36,636 bases of DNA from Bradyrhizobium sp. NAS96.2 (GCF_001908235.1 NZ_LGHK01000098.1:1-36636); one strand, 5' to 3'. Positions 7,393 through 16,483 are shown, counted from the stretch's first letter. The notes: a model not told the origin generated them from the sequence alone. Program-made: numbers and translations.

Positions 7393-7408
7393 AGCAAGGA
7401 GTCTGTCA

Positions 7409-7966
7409 ATGCAAAGCCACTTCTGGACCCAATCCACCTGGTTGCGATTCTATTATCTCGGGCGCGCCGTATTCTCGATCGCCTGGGTTGCCGCCGCCGT
7501 CCTTTTCAGCGGGCAAGCCGGCCCGGCTGCGTTTCTGCTCGTGATCTATCCGGCATGGGACGGCGTCGCCAATCTGGCCGACGCGCGGGTCAATGGCGGG
7601 CTGATCGCCAATCCATCGCAGGCATTGAATGTCGCGGTCAGCGCAATCACCACGGTCGTCGTAATCGTGGCGATCGGCCACAGCAGCTACGCCGTTCTCG
7701 CCGTGTTCGGGGTTTGGGCGATCCTTGCGGGCGTGCTGCAATTGGTCACCGGCGCCAAGCGCTGGCGCGATTATGGCGCGCAATGGGCGATGATCCTGAG
7801 CGGCGCGCAGTCGGCGCTCGCCGGCGGCTACATGATCAGCCGGTCGATCGGCACCGTCGCGCCGACGATTCTGGACGTCGCTCCCTATGCGGGATTCGGT
7901 GCGTTCTATTTCCTGCTTTCGGCGATCTGGCTCGTTGCCAGGGCTCATCGCAGCGCGCGTGCGTAA
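7409..7966 (+). CDS. DUF308/HdeD-like membrane protein
   Basis: A 185-residue integral membrane protein with about six hydrophobic segments, beginning with a WLRFYYLGRAVFSIAWVAAA stretch. The pattern of paired helices (FGVWAILAGVLQLVTGAKRW, with a short basic loop) is typical of the DUF308/HdeD-like family. HdeD itself is an acid-stress membrane protein, but most members have no assigned role. An AAGGAG ribosome site sits eight bases before the ATG. The gene is divergent from a TetR repressor and has a repressor site over its promoter, so it is probably induced by a small molecule sensed by that regulator. Confidence 0.8.
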   Translation: MQSHFWTQSTWLRFYYLGRAVFSIAWVAAAVLFSGQAGPAAFLLVIYPAWDGVANLADARVNGGLIANPSQALNVAVSAITTVVVIVAIGHSSYAVLAVFGVWAILAGVLQLVTGAKRWRDYGAQWAMILSGAQSALAGGYMISRSIGTVAPTILDVAPYAGFGAFYFLLSAIWLVARAHRSARA

Positions 7967-8014
7967 GTGCTGCCCGGCAGCACCGGAGAACGCACGTCGG
8001 CGTCTACGCGATCG

Positions 8015-8860
8015 CTATTTCTTCTCCGGTGTCGCGGCCGCGGAGGCGGGTGTCGAGGCGGCTAGCAGCGGCATGGTCGGCGTGCTCTCGCCGGTGTCCT
8101 CGTCGAGGAACTGCTCCACTCCGGCCTGGATCGACGACTTCGCGCTCTCGGGGCCGCGATCGCTGAGGTCGTTGTGCTGGAATTCGGTTCTGACCACCTT
8201 GATGCCGAGCCGGGCGCAGGTCTCCTCGTCAGGCACGACGCCCGGATCGGCCTTGAACACCGGGTCTCTGGAACGGAACGAGAGGATCTTGATCTTGCTG
8301 TCGGTGATGAAGGGGACGCGCAGATTGTCCAGCGTCACGACCTTCTTGACCAGATCAGGATGCTGCTTGGCGAAGAACATCGAGATGTCGCCGCCGTTGG
8401 AGTGACCGATCAGCGTCAGCGCGCGATAGTTTGCGTTCGGATAGAGCTTCTTGAGCTCGTCGATCGCATACATGATGTTGAAGACGCCGCGATTGTACTG
8501 CATGCGGCGCCCGACATATTCCTCGCCGACCTTGGTCACCATCGGCGCATCGGTGTCGAGATCGTGCTGAATGCTGACCACGAGGTAGCCGCGTGACGCG
8601 AACACGTTGGTGAGGAACGAATACTCGGTGTTCTTGACGGTGTTGCCGTGGCTCAAGATCGCGACCGGCAGCTCGATCATCTCGGCCATGGCCTGCATTT
8701 GCCGGTCGCGGCGGACCGCGACCTCGACCGTGACGTTGCGGTCGTCGCGCAGCACGTCATGGAACGTCAGCGTGGTGTGGCTGATGGCCCATCGGTCCGT
8801 CGTGAAATAGCCGGCCATCGCCACGATGCACAGGCAAAGGACAACGAAGCCCCGTTTCAT
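8015..8860 (-). CDS. Secreted or membrane-anchored alpha/beta hydrolase
   Basis: A 281-residue protein with an N-terminal hydrophobic signal or anchor (residues 4-18). The nucleophile elbow is GHSNGG with Ser154. An oxyanion-type LSHGNT motif lies at 69-74. The likely catalytic His is 229 (FQHNDLSD), and Asp178 or Asp199 could complete the triad. A Pro/Ala/Thr-rich tail ends the protein. The fold resembles acetylhydrolase/platelet-activating-factor-like and chlorophyllase-like hydrolases, but the substrate is not predictable. An AGAGG ribosome site lies five bases before the ATG. It is convergent with the DUF308 gene and shares no obvious operon. Confidence 0.85.
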   Translation of the reverse strand: MKRGFVVLCLCIVAMAGYFTTDRWAISHTTLTFHDVLRDDRNVTVEVAVRRDRQMQAMAEMIELPVAILSHGNTVKNTEYSFLTNVFASRGYLVVSIQHDLDTDAPMVTKVGEEYVGRRMQYNRGVFNIMYAIDELKKLYPNANYRALTLIGHSNGGDISMFFAKQHPDLVKKVVTLDNLRVPFITDSKIKILSFRSRDPVFKADPGVVPDEETCARLGIKVVRTEFQHNDLSDRGPESAKSSIQAGVEQFLDEDTGESTPTMPLLAASTPASAAATPEKK

Positions 8861-9074
8861 TTTGACCTCTGATACTGCCTACGTGACCCGCGCTTCTCGC
8901 CCTGATTCACCGGGCATTCCGCTTGAATCGGCCTTCCAAGGCCAGGGCGGGCGCTATTGCCGCCGAATATCGGGCTAATTTTACAATCAGATGACGATGC
9001 GACGACCGGCCACGGCGCATGACGTCGCGTGCCCTTCAAGACGGTCACAAGCGGGTGAGGAGGCTTCGGGACCC

Positions 9075-9099
9075 GGCGGCGCGCGATGACGGCGCCGCC
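9075..9099 (-). terminator. Weak hairpin after the L,D-transpeptidase gene
   Basis: GGCGGCGC (9075-9082) pairs with GCGCCGCC (9092-9099) over a nine-base loop. It lies 20 bases beyond the stop of the minus-strand gene at 9119. No T-run follows, so termination is only a possibility. Confidence 0.25.
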
Positions 9100-9118
9100 G
9101 GCGGCTCAGGCGCGCGTC

Positions 9119-9913
9119 TCAGTCCTGATAGTTGTTGCCGTAGAAGTCGCGCTGCCGCGGGTAGTACGGCCTCGGCTGATAATAGCCTTGCGGCGCCGCC
9201 GCGTAGCCCTGGTTGCCGTAGTACTGCTGCTGGCCATAGGCCTGCGCGTCGTAGACGCGGCGGCTTGACGGCGGCGCCGGGTAGCGCTGCGCGGTGGAGC
9301 TGCCGTCGGCCGGATAGATGTAGCCGTCGTCGGCGCGGGCTTGCGCCGGATATTCGCGCGGCTGCGGTGTCAGCACGACAGGGTCGCCGGCGGCGGCGGT
9401 GCCGTACTGTCCGTCATATTGCTGTGGCGCAGAGCGGGCGACGGCGGTGCCGTTGCGCCCGCGCGGATTGCGCGCCAGCGCGACCTGGGACGAGCCGGTC
9501 AGCGTCACGGTGGTGTTGAGCACGCCTTCCTTCTGGACCAGCGCGTAGAGCGTCGTTGCGTTGTCGCGCGACAGCCGCACGCAGCCATGCGAGGCCGGCG
9601 TGCCCAAGCGGTTCACCGAGTCGGTGCCATGAATCGCGTGCCCGATCTTGGTGAAGAAGATCGAATGCGGCATCGGCGCGTCGTCGAATTCCTTGGAGTA
9701 GTGATCCTCTTCCATCCGGAAGGCGCGGAAGCTGCCGTTCGGCGTTTCGCGCGACGGGATCCCGGTCGAGACCGGCCAGTGATAGCGCGCGACGCCGTCG
9801 ACCGCGACGGTCATCTGCTGGTTGTCCTTGTCGATGGTGATATCGACCTTGGCCTGCGCGACGCCGGCCGTGAAAAGCATCACGGAAGTGAAAGCAATGA
9901 GGAACGAACGCAT
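9119..9913 (-). CDS. L,D-transpeptidase (YkuD family), periplasmic
   Basis: A 264-residue exported protein. The signal peptide runs over residues 1-21 (MRSFLIAFTSVMLFTAGVAQ, cleaved after AQA). The YkuD domain follows at about 24-140, with the diagnostic HGT at 95-97 and SHGCVRL at 108-114; Cys111 is the catalytic nucleophile. Such enzymes make 3-3 peptidoglycan cross-links or attach outer-membrane proteins to the wall. The last 110 residues are low complexity, rich in Tyr, Gln, Pro and Gly, with many QQYYGNQGY-like repeats; this tail is disordered and probably not catalytic. ATG at 9913 is chosen because it starts the signal peptide; an upstream start at 9964 would add 17 residues before it. 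Confidence 0.92.
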   Translation of the reverse strand: MRSFLIAFTSVMLFTAGVAQAKVDITIDKDNQQMTVAVDGVARYHWPVSTGIPSRETPNGSFRAFRMEEDHYSKEFDDAPMPHSIFFTKIGHAIHGTDSVNRLGTPASHGCVRLSRDNATTLYALVQKEGVLNTTVTLTGSSQVALARNPRGRNGTAVARSAPQQYDGQYGTAAAGDPVVLTPQPREYPAQARADDGYIYPADGSSTAQRYPAPPSSRRVYDAQAYGQQQYYGNQGYAAAPQGYYQPRPYYPRQRDFYGNNYQD

Positions 9914-10196
9914 TTTACCTTTGGCCTCCAGGCCTGTCGCAGCAGCGGCTCTCCGTCCCCGCAACCAATATGCACAGAATCCGAATTTGGTTCCAGTCGC
10001 GGACCCGACGCATCGTTAATCCCGCGCGCGGCGCAAACAAGGCCGAAGGCAGGCCTGCCCGTCACGACAGGCTGACATTTTCGCGAGCAGCCGCGACCAC
10101 GGCCCCAATTGGTCGCCGACACGCAACTATTTGGCCGCATGAGCGTTTCACAATCCCGCCCAGCGGCGCGTTCGCGTCGCGCATCAAGGAATCCAG

Positions 10197-10526
10197 ATGA
10201 ACAACACCAAGGTTAAGACCGCGGCCGTCGCCCCAGCCGGCCTCTCCGCGCGGCTCGCGCTTGCGGCCGCAGGCCTCGCTTTGGCACTGGTGGCAGTGCC
10301 CCACGCGGGCCATGCCCAGGGTATCGTCCGCGGGGCGCATGAAGGCGCCTATGAGGGCAACCGGGTCGCCGGTCCGGTGGGCGGCGTCGTTGGCGGTGCC
10401 GTCGGCGCCGGTGTCGGTGGCGCCATGGGTGCGGTCAAAGGCGTGTTCGGCATCCCGGATCGCGGCTACCGCCGGGGCCACCGCTGCCGCGGTTATTATC
10501 GCCACGGCCATTTCCACTGCTATTGA
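10197..10526 (+). CDS. Exported glycine-zipper protein
   Basis: A 109-residue protein with a signal peptide (hydrophobic residues about 17-34, cleavage after GHAQ near 41). A glycine zipper follows, GPVGGVVGGAVGAGVGGAMG (about 59-78). The short C-terminal tail is rich in Arg, Tyr, Gly and His (RGHRCRGYYRHGHFHCY). Small proteins of this type sit in the periplasm or outer membrane and are common in Bradyrhizobium, but none has a clear role that I can assign. It has no partner in the same orientation, and a palindromic repeat follows its stop by 14 bases. Confidence 0.85.
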   Translation: MNNTKVKTAAVAPAGLSARLALAAAGLALALVAVPHAGHAQGIVRGAHEGAYEGNRVAGPVGGVVGGAVGAGVGGAMGAVKGVFGIPDRGYRRGHRCRGYYRHGHFHCY

Positions 10527-10540
10527 TGAGGAAAGAACCT

Positions 10541-10625
10541 GTAGCCCGGATGGAGCGAAGCGAAATCCGGGTTCTGCAGGCTTGGCGATAAAGCCCCGGA
10601 TTGCGCTTCGCTCCATCCGGGCTAC
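10541..10625. repeat. Extragenic palindrome, copy 1 (family A)
   Basis: GTAGCCCGGATGGAGCGAAG begins the left arm and the right arm ends CTTCGCTCCATCCGGGCTAC; the arms are complementary over about 30 bases around a loop near 10570-10590. A second copy of the same family lies at 19339-19426. Both copies fall between the ends of convergent genes, where they can act as bidirectional terminators. I recognise this family from memory as frequent in Bradyrhizobium genomes. Confidence 0.85.
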
Positions 10626-10635
10626 TGAAGTCTAT

Positions 10636-11393
10636 TCAGTTCTTCAGCCGATATCCGGTCCGGAAGATCCACGCCACGATCACCATGCAGGCGACCAGAA
10701 AGGCCGCGGTCATGCCGAGGCTGAGCCCGACGCTGACGTCGGCGATCTCGTAGAAGCTCCAACGGAAGCCGGAGATCAGATAGACCACCGGGTTGAACAG
10801 CGTGATGGTGCGCCAGCCCGACGGCAGCATGTTCACCGAATAGAAGCTGCCGCCGAGGAAGGTGAGCGGCGTCACCACCAGCATCGGGATCATCTGCAGC
10901 TTCTCGAAGCCGTCGGCCCAGATGCCGATGATGAAGCCGAACAGGCTGAAGGTGACCGCCGTCAGCACCAGGAAGGTCAGCATCCACACCGGATGCTGGA
11001 TGTGCAGAGGTACGAAGAGCCCGGCGGTCGCCAGGATGATCAGGCCCAGGATGATCGACTTGGTGGCGGCGGCGCCGACATAGCCGATGACGATCTCGAA
11101 ATAGGAGATCGGCGCCGACAGGATCTCGTAGATCGTGCCGGCGAATTTCGGGAAGTAGATGCCGAACGAGGCATTCGAGATGCTCTGGGTCAAGACCGAC
11201 AGCATCACGAGGCCCGGCACGATGAAGGTGCCGTAGCTGACGCCCTCGACCTCGGTGATGCGCGAGCCGATCGCCGCGCCGAACACCACGAAATACAGCG
11301 AGGTCGAGACGACGGGCGAGACGATGCTCTGCAGCAGCGTGCGCCAGGTGCGCGCCATTTCGAACAGATAGATGGCCCGGATTGCGCGGTAGT

Positions 11394-11397
<4 letters not shown>
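10636..11397 (-). CDS. ABC-2 type exporter permease
   Basis: A 253-residue inner-membrane protein with about six hydrophobic segments. It carries the ABC-2 family pattern: a cytoplasmic N-terminus (MNYRAIRAIYLFEMARTWRT), then a segment with FAGTIYEILSAPISYFEIVI and a late LGGSFYSVNMLPSGWRTIT loop, as in YadH/NodJ-like permeases. It pairs with the ATPase gene directly upstream; its ATG overlaps that gene's stop by four bases (ATGA), so the two are translationally coupled. The exported substrate is unknown; relatives move drugs, polysaccharides or lipids. No substrate-binding or accessory gene is nearby. Confidence 0.92.
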
Positions 11398-12317
<920 letters not shown>

Positions 12318-12468
12318 CGGAGATCGGAAGCGTGAGGGAAGGGCGCGCGCGGATTGGGGCCCGGGCGAGGGCGTGATGCGGGTTCAGCCCAGATAAGAAC
12401 GCATATTCCGTTCTGCAATCACCCGCTGAGGCAGAAAATTCGTTCTGCGGTGTGGCGGAAAGGCCGCG

Positions 12469-13140
12469 CTAATGCCGCTTCGCCGGTTTTGCCGGCTTCT
12501 TGGCGGCCGCCGCCGGGGCGGGGTGTGCGGGCGGCTCGTCGGCGACCTTCGCGACCAGCAGGATCTGCACCTGGTTGTTGGCCGGCGCGTTGAGGCGGGT
12601 GGGATCGAGCAATTGCTCCTCGCCGAGCCCGACCGACTGCAGGCGCTTGGGCGCGATCTTGAAGGTGTTGACCAGGATGTCGCGGATCGCGTCGGCGCGC
12701 CGCTGGCTCAGGATCACGTTGTTCTCGCGCCGCCCGGTCGATTCGATGTGACCGACGATCAGGAAGGTGTACGGCAGCAGCGAGGAGTGGGTCAGCGCAT
12801 CGGCGATGCGCCCGACGGTCTGGTAGGAATCCGGCAGCACGATCGGCGTGTCGACGTCGAACGCGATGTCGGCATTGAATGCCGGCAGGTTGTTCAGGTC
12901 GGGCGCGATCGGCGGCCGCTTCGAGGGCGGCGGCTCGTTCTTCGATCGCGACCGCGATCGTTCGAGCACCTGCTGGCGCAACGCGGGGACGTCGATCTCG
13001 GCGGCCGTCTCGAAATGGTTCAACTTGGCGATGACGTCATCGCGCGTGATGGCGGTCTGCGCATGCGCCGGCGCGAGCGGCATCGCCAGCAAGACCAGCG
13101 TGCCCAGCAGGCCGAGATCGCGCAAGCCTCGGCGCATCAT
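12469..13140 (-). CDS. OmpA-family periplasmic protein
   Basis: A 223-residue exported protein. The signal peptide covers residues 1-27 (LLGTLVLLAMPLAPAHAQ). The OmpA-like peptidoglycan-binding domain spans about 90-200, with IVGHIESTGRRENNVILSQR and RADAIRDILVNTF, the usual helix that contacts diaminopimelate, then LQSVGLGEEQLL. The tail is Pro/Ala/Lys-rich. Between signal and domain is a basic, charged linker (RSRSRSKNEPPPSKRPP). Its ATG overlaps the stop of the upstream Cys-rich gene by four bases (ATGA), so the two are coupled and probably act together in the envelope. It has no beta-barrel, unlike true OmpA. Confidence 0.88.
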   Translation of the reverse strand: MMRRGLRDLGLLGTLVLLAMPLAPAHAQTAITRDDVIAKLNHFETAAEIDVPALRQQVLERSRSRSKNEPPPSKRPPIAPDLNNLPAFNADIAFDVDTPIVLPDSYQTVGRIADALTHSSLLPYTFLIVGHIESTGRRENNVILSQRRADAIRDILVNTFKIAPKRLQSVGLGEEQLLDPTRLNAPANNQVQILLVAKVADEPPAHPAPAAAAKKPAKPAKRH

Positions 13141-13550
13141 TGATACCCCGCGTCATTGATCGCCTGGGCGCAATTGCGGCTGAGGCCCTTGGCGCCGACG
13201 AGGCAGGGCACCGATTTGCTGGTCTCCTTGGTCGAGCCGCCGCACACCTTGACGATCTCGCGGGTGCAGGCATTGGCAACCGTCACGCGCGCCGCGATCC
13301 GCTTCTGGATCGCATCGAGGGTGGAGAAGTAGCTTTCCTTGCACGTCGGCGAGATCACGTCGCGGTTGCGCGACAGGCACTCCTTGAGGCGGTTGGAGTC
13401 CAGATTGACGCCGCGGCAGTTGGCGGTGATGTCGGCGCCGCAGGCCTTGGCAAGTGCGGCTGCCGAATCGCCAAAGCTGATCGTCTCCGCGACCGCCAGC
13501 GACGGCGCAGTGAGCGCGACGACAAAAAGGAAAAACCCACCCCGGACCAT
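13137..13550 (-). CDS. Secreted Cys-rich repeat protein (GLG1-like)
   Basis: A 137-residue exported protein with a signal peptide (cleavage near residue 21, AVAETI). The mature part has eight cysteines in two similar units: ACGAD...NCRG...ECL...TCKE and ACTR...VCGG...PCLV...NCAQ. This matches the Cys-rich repeat first described in the Golgi protein GLG1, seen in many bacterial periplasmic proteins; the cysteines likely form disulfides. Function in bacteria is unknown. It is the first gene of a coupled pair with the OmpA-like gene, so a joint wall or envelope role is plausible. Confidence 0.8.
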   Translation of the reverse strand: MVRGGFFLFVVALTAPSLAVAETISFGDSAAALAKACGADITANCRGVNLDSNRLKECLSRNRDVISPTCKESYFSTLDAIQKRIAARVTVANACTREIVKVCGGSTKETSKSVPCLVGAKGLSRNCAQAINDAGYQ

Positions 13551-13613
13551 GGAGCCATCTCAACCCATGAATTCAACTGGGGTCAAGGGCTACGAACAGA
13601 GAAGGCCGTTCTG

Positions 13614-16202
13614 TCACGCCCGCTCCACAAAGCTGTCGACCACCTTCTTCTCGCCGGCCTTTTCGAAAGCGATGGTCAGCTTGTTGCCGTCGATCTTCAC
13701 CACATGGCCGTAGCCGAATTTCTGGTGAAACACCCGATCGTCCAGCGAAAATTCCGACGTCGTGCCGGTGGACTTCGCCACCAGCTCGCCCTCGATCACC
13801 ATCGGACCGCGCTTGGTGCGACTGAAGCTGTCGGAGGAAAACGAGGATTGCCGCTCCTCGAAGCCGCCGCCGCTACGGCCCCCGCCACCACGGCCGCGGT
13901 TGGCCTGGGCGCGCTGCCAGCCCGGGGTCGAATAGCTCGAGCCGAATGATTCGAGGTTGTCGAAGCGCGAGGCGCCATAGCCGCCGCTGCCGCCCCAGCC
14001 CGATCCACCCTTGGATTCGGTGATCTCGACATTGTGCGCCGGCAGCTCGTCGAGGAAGCGCGACGGAATCGTGGTCGACCAGGTGCCATGGATGCGACGG
14101 TTGGTCGCGAAGTAGATCTTGGCGCGGCGGCGGGCACGGGTCAGCCCGACATGGGCGAGGCGGCGCTCTTCCTCAAGCCCGGCGCGACCCTGTTCGTCCA
14201 GCGTGCGCTGGCTCGGGAACAGGCCTTCCTCCCAGCCCGGCAGGAACACGTTGTCGAATTCGAGGCCCTTCGCCGAATGCAGCGTCATCAGCGACACAGC
14301 TTCGTCGCCGGCATCGCCGTCGCGGTCCATCACCAGCGAGATATGTTCGAGAAACCCTTGCAGGTTCTCGAATTCCTCCATCGACCGCACCAGTTCCTTG
14401 AGGTTGTCGAGCCGGCCCGCGGCGTCGGCCGAGCGGTCCTTCTGCCACATCTCGGTGTAGCCGCTCTCGTCGAGCACGATCTCGGCGAGCTCGGTGTGAG
14501 ACGTGACCTCGCGCTGGGCGCGCCAGCGGTCGAACTGCATCACGAGATCGCGCAAGCTCCCACGCGCCTTCGGCTTCAACTCGTCGGTCTCGACCACGGC
14601 GCGCGCCGCCTCGAACAGCGGAATGCGGCGCTTGCGGGCGTGGTCGTGCAGCAGCTGCACGGTGGCATCGCCGAGGCCGCGCTTCGGCACGTTGACGATC
14701 CGCTCGAAGGCGAGATCGTCGGCCGGCGAATTGATGGTGCGCAAATACGCCAGCGCATCGCGGATTTCGGCGCGCTCGTAGAACCGGGGGCCGCCGATCA
14801 CGCGGTAGGGCAGGCCGAGCGTGACGAAGCGGTCCTCGAACTCGCGCATCTGGAACGAGGCGCGGACCAGGATGGCGACGTCGTTGAGATTCTCGCCGGC
14901 GCGCTGCAGCTCCTCGAGCTCCTCGCCGATCGCGCGCGCTTCCTCTTCCGAATCCCAGGAGCCGGTGACGGTGACCTTCTCGCCGTCGACATCCTCGGTG
15001 CGCAGCGTTTTGCCGAGCCGCCCTTCATTGTGCGCGATCAGGTGCGAGGCCGCGGCCAGGATGTGGCCGGTGGAGCGGTAATTGCGCTCGAGGCGGATCA
15101 CCTTGGCGCCGGGGAAATCGTGCTCGAAGCGCAGGATGTTGTCGACCTCAGCGCCGCGCCAGCCGTAGATCGACTGGTCGTCGTCGCCGACGCAGCAGAT
15201 GTTTCGCGGCGGAGCCTGCTCCCTCGCCCCGCTTGCGGGGAGAGGGTCGGGGTGAGGGGGAGTCTCCACGAGCTCGGTGTGCGGAGAGTCCCCCTCACCC
15301 GACGCACTATGTGCGTCGACCTCTCCCCGCAAGCGGGGCGAGGTAAGGTCGCCCGGAATGACGTCGGCGAGCGCGCGGCCCGGCCGCGACGGCGCCTGCG
15401 ACAAGAGCCGCAGCCACAGATATTGCGCGACGTTGGTGTCTTGGTACTCGTCGACCAGGATGAACTTGAAGCGGTTCTGGTATTGCCGCAGCACGTCGGG
15501 ATTTTCGCGGAACAGCCTGATGTTCTCGAGCAGCAGGTCGCCGAAATCGGCGGCGTTGAGGATCTTCAGCCGTTCCTGATAGGTCGCGTAGATCTTGCCC
15601 CCCTTGCCGTTGCCGAACGAGGCGGCTTCGCCCGCCGGCACCTGCGACGGCGACAGCCCGCGATTCTTCCAGCTGTCGATCAGGCCGGCCAGCATCCGCG
15701 CCGGCCAGCGCTTGTCGTCGATGTTCTCGGCCTGCAGCAATTGCTTCAAAAGCCGGACCTGGTCGTCGACGTCGAGCACCGTGAAGTTGGATTTGAGCTG
15801 CACCAGCTCGGCGTGGATGCGCAGGATGCGGCCGCCGATCGAGTGGAAGGTGCCGAGCCACGGCATGCCCTCGACCGCCTGGCCGAGCATCTGGCCGAGC
15901 CGCAGCTTCATCTCGCGCGCCGCCTTGTTGGTGAATGTCACCGACAGGATCTCCTGCGGCCGCGCGCGGCCCTGGCTCAGGATATGCGCGATGCGCGTGG
16001 TCAGGACGCGCGTCTTGCCAGTGCCGGCGCCGGCGAGCACCAGCACGGGACCATCGAGCGTCTCGACCGCCTCGCGCTGCTCGGGGTTGAGGCCGTTGAG
16101 ATATTGCGGACCGGCGGCCGCCCGCGCACGCGCGGCGATACCGCCAGCCACCGGCTGGTGCTCGGGAACGCCGTGATGGGGCAATTTGCTCGGCTCGGTC
16201 AT
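13614..16202 (-). CDS. uvrD: UvrD/PcrA-type DNA helicase with translated palindromic insert
   Basis: An 862-residue superfamily 1 helicase for nucleotide-excision and mismatch repair. Motif I is GAGTGKT (58-64), motif Ia is VTFTNKAAREM, motif II is DEYQDT (251-256), motif III is GDDDQSIYGWRGA (339-351), motif IV contains LERNYRS, and motif V/VI are TLHSAKGLEFDNVFLPG and EERRLAHVGLTRAR. A Gly/Ser-rich linker precedes the C-terminal KFGYGHV...AFEKAGEKKV domain, which binds RNA polymerase in PcrA. Between motifs II and III there are about 60 extra residues; 41 of them (about 287-327) come from a palindromic repeat (15222-15343). ATG at 16202 is preferred; 16232 would add 10 residues. No strong ribosome site distinguishes them. 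Confidence 0.95.
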   Translation of the reverse strand: MTEPSKLPHHGVPEHQPVAGGIAARARAAAGPQYLNGLNPEQREAVETLDGPVLVLAGAGTGKTRVLTTRIAHILSQGRARPQEILSVTFTNKAAREMKLRLGQMLGQAVEGMPWLGTFHSIGGRILRIHAELVQLKSNFTVLDVDDQVRLLKQLLQAENIDDKRWPARMLAGLIDSWKNRGLSPSQVPAGEAASFGNGKGGKIYATYQERLKILNAADFGDLLLENIRLFRENPDVLRQYQNRFKFILVDEYQDTNVAQYLWLRLLSQAPSRPGRALADVIPGDLTSPRLRGEVDAHSASGEGDSPHTELVETPPHPDPLPASGAREQAPPRNICCVGDDDQSIYGWRGAEVDNILRFEHDFPGAKVIRLERNYRSTGHILAAASHLIAHNEGRLGKTLRTEDVDGEKVTVTGSWDSEEEARAIGEELEELQRAGENLNDVAILVRASFQMREFEDRFVTLGLPYRVIGGPRFYERAEIRDALAYLRTINSPADDLAFERIVNVPKRGLGDATVQLLHDHARKRRIPLFEAARAVVETDELKPKARGSLRDLVMQFDRWRAQREVTSHTELAEIVLDESGYTEMWQKDRSADAAGRLDNLKELVRSMEEFENLQGFLEHISLVMDRDGDAGDEAVSLMTLHSAKGLEFDNVFLPGWEEGLFPSQRTLDEQGRAGLEEERRLAHVGLTRARRRAKIYFATNRRIHGTWSTTIPSRFLDELPAHNVEITESKGGSGWGGSGGYGASRFDNLESFGSSYSTPGWQRAQANRGRGGGGRSGGGFEERQSSFSSDSFSRTKRGPMVIEGELVAKSTGTTSEFSLDDRVFHQKFGYGHVVKIDGNKLTIAFEKAGEKKVVDSFVERA
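15222..15343. repeat. Palindromic repeat inside uvrD (family B)
   Basis: The outer 24 bases at 15222-15245 and 15320-15343 are a perfect inverted repeat with core CCCCGCTTGCGGGG. The inner arms (15246-15267 and 15283-15303) are complementary with a few mismatches, around GAGCTCGG. The whole element forms one long hairpin of 122 bases. It lies in the coding sequence without shifting frame and is read as 41 residues, rich in Pro, Ser, Gly, Glu and His. Related sequences are common between genes in Bradyrhizobium and Rhodopseudomonas, by memory. Confidence 0.85.
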
Positions 16203-16396
16203 TGGCGAATCGTCTCGGCCCCACGATGGCACCGTGGGACGGTGAAGGGGAGCCTTCTTAACAGGGATTGAAGGCCATATAGGGCCTGATCGGCCGTTTT
16301 GACAGGTTTTATCCCGCGCGGCGGGAACGGTTTGGGCAGCAGTCTACCGTGAGCTTGGTTCCTGAAATCGGCGAAAATTTCGCGGTTTCGGGCTCA

Positions 16397-16420
16397 GGAA
16401 CCAGCGTTTCGCTGCTGGTT
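16397..16420 (+). promoter_or_regulatory. Candidate EcfG general-stress promoter
   Basis: GGAAC at 16397-16401, sixteen bases, then GTT at 16418-16420. This fits the GGAAC-N16/17-GTT pattern of alphaproteobacterial EcfG promoters. It lies 64 bases before the DUF1328 ATG, on the same strand. The GGAAC is also the right arm of an inverted repeat (GGTTCCTGA 16357-16365 with TCAGGAACC 16394-16402), which is an alternative reading. Confidence 0.45.
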
Positions 16421-16483
16421 TGTTTCCTCAAGCTATGGCGCCGGGCGAGAGGCGGCGCGAGGAAACCAAGCAGAGGTTGGATC

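Noticed and set aside
14034..16271. Plus-strand ORF of 745 residues opposite uvrD
   Set aside because: Antisense frame of a high-GC gene; all helicase motifs are on the minus strand.
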